Source: Gamarada debralockiae
Lineage: Eukaryota > Ascomycota > Leotiomycetes > Helotiales > Hyphodiscaceae
Direction: 5' to 3'
Assembly: GCA_002803225.1 (NCBI GenBank)
Contig: NXFV01001257.1
Span: forward strand, 1-64,000
Length of the DNA stretch: 64,000 nt
The translations under genes and the position numbers were made by a program. Shown in pieces: positions 55,157 through 64,000 of this stretch. Position 1 is the stretch's first letter; the number at the start of each line of letters is the position of its first letter. The notes under the pieces are model-generated. The model made no database searches, had not been told where the DNA came from, and was given only the letters and a program-made list of their open reading frames with translations.

Positions 55157-57675
55157 CTACATGAACAGTCAGTCAATTGGATGGACATGATATTTGAGCT
55201 TGCGAAGGAAACCCTCGACCTTCCAGCAGCTCCTCTGGCTGAGGCTCAAGTTGTCACCCTTCTTGTTGGGCATCGTCTCGAAGCTGTACAGAAGGTAAAG
55301 TATATTTTGACCATTTGGAGGTGGGCGAGATGCAGGACGAAACACAGGAGGCTGCTGCGAGGATCTCGAAGTCCGCAGGACACTCATTCGTATTATCTTT
55401 GTTGATGCGGAACGAAAGCTAATTGGAAAAGGACCACTGAACCCATTCAAGCCTTTATATCTTATAGCAACTAAGTTTACTAACAACACTTATTGCCAAA
55501 CTACGTTGACCTTCCCTTTTTTTTTTTGAGTTTCTGGAACATAGCGAACATACTCATTGTGGAATCGTTCAGCCTTGTCTTGCTCGTTTTTCTTTCAGGT
55601 AATGTGCAATTGAAGAATTAAACTGACGTAGACATTTTGTCTTCTTGTTGTTACTTAATTATAGTTTGAAGGGATGGATCTAATAAGCCAACCAGTAGAA
55701 TGCTCTTTGTAGGTTGGGCAAGAGTCAACAGCTTGGAGGAGTCGAGAGGATTTAATAGCTGTGGGCGGGGAAATTTCCATCAGCCTTCCCTCAGAATGCC
55801 TTCGTACTTGTGCGTTGGCGGTACAGGGCCCATGACTCTCTGCTGGTCACCGTATTACTAGACCCCCATTTTATACTATGGGAACACACCAAATAATCCC
55901 TGTATGGGTCCTTCAAAGATCGCCAGTCGATCATCTACAGCTGATCCCTGATGGGTCCCAACGTCCTTGACGGGTCCCAACATCCTTGACGGATCCCAAC
56001 ATCCTTGACATTTTTTGGGAACGAGGGGACTCGGCCAGTGTTTGATGTTGAGGTTCCCCATACTTTCTTGAGCAATGACCCATACCCATCTTCGGAGCCT
56101 TGTCAATAGTGGCCAAGGGTCCTGGGTCAAGCCATCAACGAACCATCTTCGTCTTGTGTTCGCTTAACCCATGTAGTGTGGCCGTGTGGTTGCAGCGTCG
56201 AGACTGATCCTGACGGTGATCGCTGAAGATATTATTATCGTCGGAACTGGGCCAATCAGCATTTTTCGACTGGTGAGTAGTTGTTGGGAGTTGAAATAAT
56301 CTGACCTAGCACGTGGAGAGCCGAAGAGATTATCCGCTAACGACGTCTGTATCCCCGTGACGCTTAGAAATCTAGCAGGGTAGCAAGAACAAAACCCGAA
56401 TGATGGCAAATTTGTCAGAAATCAACCTCATCGATCTTCGCATCTCACATTTTGCAATTCACCATTCAAATGTTTTTCCAACGGCCAAACGTCCAGAGAT
56501 CCACAATCCACACATGCACATACGAAGCTCTATATGGTTTTACATTTGCTAACAAAATAGGGCTATTTTAGAACAGTGCACTACCAATACCTTGCAAAGT
56601 TGCCCATTTTTGTAGGGATCCAGATTAGGATCAATTAGGAGCATCTTACCCTACTAGAACCCCTAGCTCCCCACAATCCATGACCTTGTTTCTTCTCACC
56701 TCTGTGGTTGAAGAGTCCTGATCCATGCCCATGCCCTGTGTCTGCGTCGTCTCTGGTTGTCATTAGTCTGCAGGTGCAGCCACTGAACTTCAGCCTTGTT
56801 GAACTTCAGAGGACCCCGACTGCTTCCAGCACTACCATGCAACCAAAAGGCGCTTCGGCGTGTAGGAAGCTTCTCACATAAGTTCAGTAAGTAAGCGAGA
56901 GAGACGAACACTGACCTTCTGAGGCTTCGGCTTCGGAGTTCTTTGGGAGTCGGGACAAGCCCGCAATATAAACTCTCATAGGCCATTGAGAATGGCAGCG
57001 TAGGAGCAAGTAGCAAAAGGAAGAACGGCACGAGACAAGAGTAATCCAAAACACCGTTATCCTGCGGTCAAGCCTGGGCGAAGGAGTCGCAGAATCGGAT
57101 CATCGGGCAGGGTGCTGAGATTCGTGGTGGTCACTCGAGTCATCAGCACAGAGATATTCCGAAATACGTCTGTGGCGAGGGGACCTTATCGAGGCGGCCA
57201 GGACAGGACTAGTGCAAACCTAGCGGTGATGAAAAAGACGTGATATCAGAATCCTCGTGAGGGATTCCACAGAGCAGACTCAGCCCCTGACAGCGTTGTG
57301 GACCACACCTTGTCTTTTGTGTTCAGGCTCGCATTCACCAGACCAGGCCGTAAGCGTGGTTAGGTGCGGCAAATCCTTGCAGCTCAACGTTAGAGCACTC
57401 ATGTATTGGAAGTCACCTGGCATTGTGTTCCCTCACTCTGCCAATGCAATTGAAGTGTGGAAGGTTTTTAAGCATTGGCGCGGGGGACCTAAGGCTACAG
57501 CCCAGCCTTGTCTCTCGTGAAGGCTGACACTTGAAGAATTTCGTCTCTCTATTAAGTTGCCACCAAAAGGATTTTTCGCCCACAAAGCATAGTAATATCG
57601 TTTGTAGGTGTTCAACATACCCTTTTAAATTTCTCAAAATCTTTGGCTGCCACTTTACCAAATTAAAGCCAATAC
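55157..57675. other. Long intergenic region with duplicated block and minisatellite
   Basis: 55645-55830 is the duplicate of the block upstream of copy 3. A 117-codon minus-strand frame (56696-57049) begins with a signal-like MDYSCLVPFFLLLLAPTLPF, but has no further support. Confidence 0.45.
55953..56009. repeat. Minisatellite, 19 bp x 3
   Basis: Three units of GGGTCCCAACATCCTTGAC (one or two substitutions) occur at 55953, 55972 and 55991. Confidence 0.85.
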
Positions 57676-58085
57676 TCACCCAATCCACTCCCTGCAGCCC
57701 CACAACTCCATCTCTCCTCCCTCGACAAACACCACCGGTGCCATATAGTTTTTTCTTCCATGCATGACATAAATAACGCCAGAAAGTAAAATCACACTCA
57801 CCCACACAGCCGGTGCCCAATTCGCATTAGCCGTCGTAACCCGCGACTTGCTAGAGAAGCAGCAAAATATAAACATAAAGCCCGAGTACAGGAACGCAAA
57901 GCCATTGATCACGATACCGAATCTTCCTAGAGGCTAGCGTACAGGAGGAAGTTCTTTGCCAAGGAGACGTTTGCGGAGCACGCAGCCGATGGAAATTATG
58001 TAGGTTGATAGAAGGGCGAGGAGGGTGAGTGAGATGATGATGTACCGGCAGAATCCAGAATATATAGGGAGGAGAAACCGGAAGG
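57676..58085 (-). pseudogene. Amino-acid permease (APC superfamily) C-terminal remnant
   Basis: The minus strand encodes the last helices of a fungal amino-acid or GABA permease: SLTLLALLSTYIISIGCVLR, KRLLGKELPPVR, then PLGRFGIVINGFAFLYSGF. It ends SGVIYVMHGRKNYMAPVVFV. A TAG at 57934-57936 replaces the Trp usual after PPVR (TGG to TAG). All upstream helices are missing. Its 5' boundary lies inside the 3' end of the NLR gene, so the two were joined by recombination or deletion. Confidence 0.75.
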
Positions 58086-61000
58086 GGGGTTCCGGGGATC
58101 ATTAGCCCACCGCCTTTGGATTCTGATGCTTGGCGGCCTCGACAGCGGCGTCCGGCCATACTCATCCATCGCGTCCATCGTGGCGCCCTTGTCGAGCAAG
58201 AGCCGCACCATGGCCTCGCGCCCTTGCTTGGCGGCCCTCGACAGCGGCGTCCGGCCATACTCATCCATCGCGTCCACCGCGGCGCCCTTGTCGAGCAAGA
58301 GCCGCACCACGGCCTTGTGCCCTTGATCGGCGGCCCACCACAGCGGCGTCAAGCCGTACTTATCCATGGCATCTACTGCGAAACCCTTGTCGAGCAAGAG
58401 TCGCGCCGTGGTCTCGCGCCCTTGCTTGGCGGCCCTAGACAGCAGCGTCACGCCGTACTTATCCATGGCATCTACTGGGATACCCTTGTCGAGCAAGAGT
58501 CGCACCACGGCCTCGTTCCCACGATCTACAGCCCACCAGAGAGGCGTCCAGCCATCCTTATCCGTGGCATCCACAGCGGCGCCCTTGTCGAGTAAGAGTC
58601 GCACCACTGCTTCGTGCCCTTCGTTGGCGGCCCTCGACAGCGGCGTCCAGCCATCCTCATCTGTGGCATCCACCGCGGCGCCGTTGTCGAGCAAGAGTCG
58701 CACCACGGCTTCGCGACCCTCGTTGGAGGCCTTCGACAGCGGCGTCCGGCCATACTCATCCATCGCGTCCACCGCGGCGCCCTTGTCGAGCAAGAGCCGC
58801 ACCACAGCCTCGTTCCCACGATCTACAGCCCACCAGAGAGGCGTCCTGCCGTTCTTGTCTCTTGCGTTGACCTCGATTCCTGGTGCCGCGAGCAGCCGGC
58901 CAACAACCCCCTCGTGCTCGAGTAATGAAGCAAGATGAAGAGTAGTAAGCCTGGTAGGAATATTTCTATACCTGTTAACCTCTTCCCAATATACTAGAAA
59001 CCAGATCATAAATCGCTGGGATTTGGTATCGCAGATTTCTAGGACTAAGTCTATCGAAGTATGATCCTGATGAACCATAGCTGCTCGGAAATGTGCAGCC
59101 CAATTCGCCGCTGAATATTGAAGGAAGTCATATTTAGAGACGAATTCGGCAATTCTCGTTTTTCCAATGTGTCTTTCTACTGGAATATTACCTTCTAGGA
59201 ACGGACTCTCTGTGTTGAACTCTGCTAGTCGCAGATACCAGATACATATTTGGCCTAGAAGGAGGTTCGAGTCCTTTGAAGTGAGCGAATGCTTCCATGT
59301 CCCGTCAGAAGGGAGACTAGAAGCCGACTCGGTGGTGTTATTTTGCTCCATCAGGAAGTCCTTAGCGGTCTGATGGAGCAAGTAGACTCTTCCGTTTATA
59401 ACGCTCACGAAGAGACCACAAAGGTTTCTGATCAATCTCGTCGAGTAATCCTTCGGTTGTATATCGAGGTCTTCATACGCCTTATCATTTAGTTCAATCG
59501 CTAATGCAATACTTATTTCCTTTATAGACAAAGGCCTTGTTGCCGCACAGATAATGGCCAAGAGCCTTCGTGCTCGCTCTTTGTTTGTGCTCTTGTCAAG
59601 AATGGCTGTGTAGGCTGCATCAACTGAATCCGGTATCGCACCAAAGATCTTCTGCCTGCCTTTCTTTGTAACAGACTCGAGATCTTTACGAATCAGATCA
59701 AAGATTAACTTCACCCATAAGTACGTCCGGTGTTCGAACTTGGCCAATTCTTCCTGCAAATAGAACACAGTCTTTTGATCCAGCTCCATTTCTTGTTGAA
59801 TTTTCTCGATTTCAACTTTGATAGCGAGATTAATCTCACTACTAATCTGGTCTGTTTTCTCTTCACCTGCTAAACGAATCGTGGGTATTTTAGAAATCAG
59901 TTTGTTGAATTCGCCCTCTATATTCCGGTATGGACGACTAGTAGCGAGAAATTTCAAGGTCATCCTGCCTCCAGGACGAGGCAGCTCTTGGTAAAATAAG
60001 CATAATGTTTCAAGCAAGATTTTTCGTTCTGACTCTCCGCATTCATCGAGCGCATCTAAGATGCAAATGATTTCTCCAGCACGTGGGTCTGCGGAGGCTG
60101 TCGTAAGGATCTTCCATAACAAATCGACATTCTCCTTGAGACGTTCTCCATTCTTCTCGAAAACTTTTACGGCATGCTCAAGAAGGTCCGGTTTCCGTGA
60201 GAATAGCTGATGGAGTAGAGCACACAACGCATTTGTGGCTGTCTTCTGGTCCTCGTTATCGTCCTTGAAAAAGAAGTAACAGGTGGTACGCGCTTTTGTC
60301 GCTTGTAATTCTTTATCCACGAGGAATTTAGATAGCACAGATTTGCCACAGCCTGGATCTGCAGAGACCCAGAGCAGACTAGAGTCATGGCTATTCCGCC
60401 AATCAATATATCTTCGGTGCTGCAAAAACCATTGGCATGTATCCTTGACTCGGTCTGGGTTTCTCTCTTTGTAGCGCTCGTATTCTGAGGTGCGGAAGGC
60501 CTGGTGACATCGGATTTTCTTTTCACGATCTTGATCATGCCCATCTTGGCCATTATCTGAATGACGTGAGAATATATTTTAGCTATCTCTAATGCTTGTA
60601 TTAAGCTCATACAAGATTCACTTACGTATATGGAAACCCCCTTCCACCTTTTGATTTCCAATCCCGATTGCTATTCCAGGGCCGGGACTGCTAATTGTCT
60701 GGCTAGCAACAAAGCCTGGCTGAGCAGCACCACCGGTGGGCAGTTCGTGACTCCTAAGTGGTGTTGGCTCTGACACATGTACTGCCACAGGTTCCTGGCT
60801 TATTTTGCGCTTCTTGGTTGGTGGCATCCTCAACTCTATGCAATCTTGCACTCTACCTAACACTCTTTGGTAGCTCTCGTCGTTCCTCCCGCTAAACTTT
60901 GTCATGTCCATATGATTTGCAGCAATACTCTGGCTGTGGTACTGACTGAGCACAGCTGATCGCTCTGATACAATGATCCCCACACCAAAGACGGCGACAC

Positions 61001-61809
61001 TCTCAAAGAAGCAGAATATCTCAATATTAACATCAGGCTTGCGGAGCAATTGCTGAAACTGCTGTTGAACAGCAGTCAAAACCTCTGACTTTTGCTCAAG
61101 AACACCTAAAATGGCCGAATTTGTTCTCCGGACAACATTCAAATACTTCGCAAGAGTATGGCCCCAGACGGCAAGATCTGAGCCACCATGTGGAGTGCCC
61201 ATAAAGATAATGCCTCGTGTAGATTTGAAGACTTTCTCAAGAATTTTGTCGCCCTCTCCGCAGATCAAAAGTGCTTGCTCACAAACTAGACCCCCGAGGC
61301 TGTGAGCGATAAATATAACAGGCCGTGATCTGCAATCTCTTCTCCGATCCGACACTGCGAACGCCAAGTCCTTTCCATGACTTCTGAGATTATTACTCCC
61401 TGCCATTCCCCATAATTTGATAACATCGGCATCGTAGCCAAACGTCATGATGCGTGCATTTTGTATATCTTCTGCCAATTCTCGTGGCCAGAAGACTCCA
61501 TTGTCATGCGTCCATGTCGTATCGCGATTACCTGTCAAGCCATGTACAAAAACTATACTATTAAACTTCTGTTAGCAACTGCTCGTCAGCGTACTTGAGC
61601 GATTGGACATACTCAAGGACAACATCAACTGGATTAGCCACGACTTTCATACCGATAGATCCTTCCGTAGAGTACAAGTCGCCTCCTGGTTGCGCTGGTG
61701 AAACCACGCTCTTTGTCGTTGTGGGGACTGCGCTTCCTGGCGATCTGCTCTCTGCCGAGCTCGATTCCCCATTGGCCCCGAGATGCACACGGCGGAAGAA
61801 GTTGCGCAT
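57996..61809 (-). pseudogene. NLR-type gene: alpha/beta hydrolase, NACHT, ankyrin repeats (one frameshift, truncated 3' end)
   Basis: Exons 60626-61809 and 57996-60556 join across a 69-nt intron (GTAAGT to ATTCAG). The N-terminal domain is an alpha/beta hydrolase of the SesB-like class: SIVFVHGLTGNRDTTWTH, then VIFIAHSLGGLVCEQALLI (GHSLGG-type nucleophile) and IIFMGTPHGGSDL. The NACHT has Walker A DPGCGKSVLSKF (about 60335), Walker B ICILDALDEC and LKFLATSRPY. Eight complete 33-residue ankyrin units follow (58100-58920), many nearly identical (GHEAVVRLLLDKGAAVDA). Near 61560 one extra T in GTTTAAT breaks the frame before SIVFVHGL. The 3' end leaves the ankyrin frame at about 58100 into permease sequence. 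Such genes act in fungal nonself recognition; whether this one still works is unclear. Confidence 0.8.
58116..58900 (-). repeat. High-identity ankyrin repeat array, 99-bp period
   Basis: About eight 99-bp units lie within the NLR gene. Differences concentrate at a few codons (WWAVDRGN, SRAANEGH, SKASNEGR, SRAAKQGR), while the LLLDKGAAVDA core is constant. This is the pattern of concerted evolution with variable surface positions seen in fungal NLR repeats. Confidence 0.85.
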
Positions 61810-62420
61810 TTTGTACTTGTAAGAACAAAGAACTAAGGAGTTTAGATTGTCAAGCTATGACGTTCGTCTTTCGCACACAAGAGTTTGTTTGCCGACTGGC
61901 ATGTTCCACAAAGCACGATTTTGGCGTGGCAATTGATAGGCACGCCTGAGGGTTGGTCAGACGATCCCGGAACGAAGAACATCAAAAAATATTCGTCCAC
62001 TAAAGTGTCACAAAGACCGTAAGAAATTTAATATTCGCTAAACAATTGCAAAAGAAGCTTTTAAACCTTTCTACAAGCTACTACAACGTATAATTCTGTG
62101 ACTGTGATGTCGTTTTTGGTAGCACGAGTATAGCGAGGCAAGGGATGTTTGGCAAGCGACTCGGCTTAGCTGCCGCGCAGATTTTCTTTTAGATCCGGGG
62201 GAAAAGCCGCGAGTCGTTTTGCGGAATATATACACAGTATCTGGCCCGACTCCTCCACATGGTGGCTTTCTGGGATAGTATTTACTACGAGCCTGTGGCC
62301 GACTTGACAGGAAAATTTAAGTTCATCCGGAATATACAAGATATATAAGCTTAAGGGGAAAGGGGAGAAGCACTCGAAAATCTATACATCCGATTTCTCC
62401 TCTTAATCCATTTCATCCCG
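61810..62420. other. Upstream region of the NLR gene, no gene seen
   Basis: Probable promoter of the NLR gene and 3' flank of the methyltransferase relic. Confidence 0.4.
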
Positions 62421-63330
62421 CTATCCGCTCATGCCCTTAGGCTTCTGTCCGTAGATTATATACAACGGGATATGAATTGGAACCCCCCCCTCCTCCGTAT
62501 ATGCCTTCCTAACCTCCGCCAGCCGCACCTCCACCCGTCCTCGACTCCACTTCAACCCTCTAGTCAGCGGCCCCAGCGCAATTGCCTGAGTCCCGTCTAT
62601 CAATATCGCCTTCCAGCACCGGCCCGCCATCTTCAAGGCCTTGTTCTTCGGCCACACGCCTATCGGTACGTGGAAGATTCGCGTCGTCACGTTGTATAGC
62701 GAGTCCATCGTTGACGAGGCTCCAGTATCGCGCGACTGGATGGTCCGGTGGCATGCTTCCATCGTGGCAACAAGGGTAGTGGCAGATTTCTTGCATCTCC
62801 ATCTATCCTCCCGGCTTCAGATGTCTGCGCCAACGTCAGAACGTACTCAATCTTGCTATAGCATACTAGTCCTATCTCAATGCTTGCAGCATCAGTTGGG
62901 CCAATCCCTGATCACCATGATTGTCTGTCGAGAGTGTATATAGTCGAAGTGGTTTGGGGGGTGGAGCCATGGACTTTCGACGTCGTCAACCATAAATCTG
63001 ACATTTGGAGGAATCCAAAGGAGTTGGATAGGGCTTAGATAGATGCTAAAATGTTGGCGCTCGAATATTGATCTCCCACTACAAAGAGAAGTCAGCCCGA
63101 GTTCCACTCAAGTTCGTGGATTACCGTACTGTCAATCGCCCATCTTCCAGTCACGTCAAGAATACTCTGGATCCATCCCTATCGGTGCAAAGTGGAGTCG
63201 CTGGCATAAATTCACCATCATGGCACGTGCCATATTCTCTCTATCCTACTCTGAGTCGTCATTCGGGAAATGGTAGGAAGCTCGCACCTAAATTCTTTGC
63301 CGAAGTCCCTAAAGAGACCCAAATCTTTAC
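62421..63330 (-). pseudogene. UMTA-type methyltransferase pseudogene
   Basis: Reading on the minus strand, ASYHFPNDDSE is followed by a TAG (63246-63248) and then DRENMARAMMVNLCQRLHFA. The family has Gln there (SEQDR), so CAG to TAG is likely. The SAM-binding ILDVGTGTGIWAID is shortened to ILDVTGRWAID. After a splice-like junction and another lost base come SPIQLLWIPPNVRFMVDDVE and HFDYIHSRQTIMVIRDWPN. The C-terminus is intact (IFHVPIGVWPKNKALKMAG, RCWKAILIDGTQAIALGPL). The mix of stop, deletion and frame change marks an inactive SAM-dependent methyltransferase of the LaeA/UMTA class. Confidence 0.7.
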
Positions 63331-64000
63331 TATCTTCTTCTCTTGGGTAACAGACTGGCGGCTCTTGTAGGAGGCTGCGAGGGCAACATGGCACTGGAAT
63401 ATCAAGGCAAAACAATTTTGTGGGTTCAAGACATGGAATGAAGAGTTTCCTCACTACGCAGGACGAGATGTAGATAGCGTGAGACGAGACGCTAACCATC
63501 CAGAACGAGTTGCCCCATTGATTCTTCACCGAAAACCAGACACAAGTACTGGGGTTGGGTGGGGGAGGGGGGCGGGCGCTCGCTGGGAGCTTTGTAGACT
63601 CAACATTGAGGGTTCTGGGCTGCTACGAGTGCCACCAGGGTTAAACTGTGGCGATCGTGGACGGTGAGTGGGGGCAGAAACATTGTTGTAGTGCGTAACT
63701 TCAACTACCAAACATCGCGACGACCACAATCAGCAATTCTCGACGCGGATGGGATTTGCTACAAAACGCTCTTATACTGTATATCGCTCTGACGTTGTAA
63801 GTATCTCTGAATGTATGTAGGTTCTGCTAAATTAATACTCCCAGGTGAATCATCAGTCGGTGCTCAGTTAGCCTTCCAGTATCGAACCCTCTATCCTCCA
63901 AACCATCTCGAACACGATCATTACGCGCTGGGAGCTGTGATATAAATTAGACATACAAGAAAAAGGGTAGAGCTGGGCAAGCAGACGAACAATTCCACAC
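63331..64000. other. Intergenic with a G-rich tract
   Basis: No gene seen; may include the eroded 5' part of the methyltransferase gene. 63551-63576 is a G-rich run (GGGG, GGG, GGGGG, GGGGGG, GGG separated by 1-2 bases), a strong G-quadruplex candidate. Confidence 0.5.

Noticed and set aside
5771..56009. CRISPR-like short repeats (5771-5850 and 55953-56009)
   Set aside because: Units are contiguous without spacers, so they are minisatellites; CRISPR is not expected in a fungal genome.
56696..57049. 117-codon minus-strand frame starting with a signal-peptide-like sequence
   Set aside because: Only the first 20 residues look protein-like; the rest shows no cysteine pattern or domain. Kept only as a note.
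58116..58938. Long plus-strand frames with repeated PLSSKSRTTAS
   Set aside because: Antisense of the GC-rich ankyrin repeat array; repeats explain the openness.

Overview
The window looks like the nuclear genome of a filamentous ascomycete. Genes carry short (about 45-60 nt) GT-AG introns with TACTAAC-like branch sites. The families present (BBC1/AIM3-domain protein, UMTA-type methyltransferase, HET domain, NACHT-ankyrin NLR, spherulin-4, KP4-like) are typical of Pezizomycotina. Assignment to Leotiomycetes is only an impression. All exon models below were made by eye; where I give exon coordinates, the summed lengths keep frame.

Region 1 (1-16.5 kb) is accessory and damaged. It holds relics of a kinase-like gene, a HET-domain gene and a membrane-protein gene; a secreted protein of unknown function; an ankyrin protein; a decayed Tc1/mariner transposon nested with other inverted-repeat elements; a 10-exon secreted fusion (spherulin-4, FN3-like and KP4-like domains); a PIF1 helicase relic beside an unrecognised ORF; and a small MADS-box-like gene.

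Region 2 (17-49 kb) is mostly housekeeping: sphinganine C4-hydroxylase, TCTP/TMA19, a BTB protein with two broken BTB neighbours, an AIM3-like actin-patch protein, sideroflexin FSF1, a LAMMER kinase, long-form tRNase Z, a DUF2235 hydrolase and an APH-like kinase. Unrecognised genes, a RING relic and a MITE lie between them.

Region 3 (49-64 kb) holds a tandem family of four small single-pass membrane proteins that share one exon plan and that I cannot assign to a known family. It is followed by an NLR-type gene (alpha/beta hydrolase, NACHT, near-identical ankyrin repeats) whose 3' end runs into an amino-acid permease remnant, and then a broken methyltransferase gene.

Most premature stops in the broken genes sit where a Gln or Trp codon is expected (CAG/CAA to TAG/TAA, TGG to TAG). 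That is the C-to-T / G-to-A direction of repeat-induced point mutation (RIP). Allorecognition-type genes (HET, NLR) near both edges suggest a fast-evolving neighbourhood around a conserved core.
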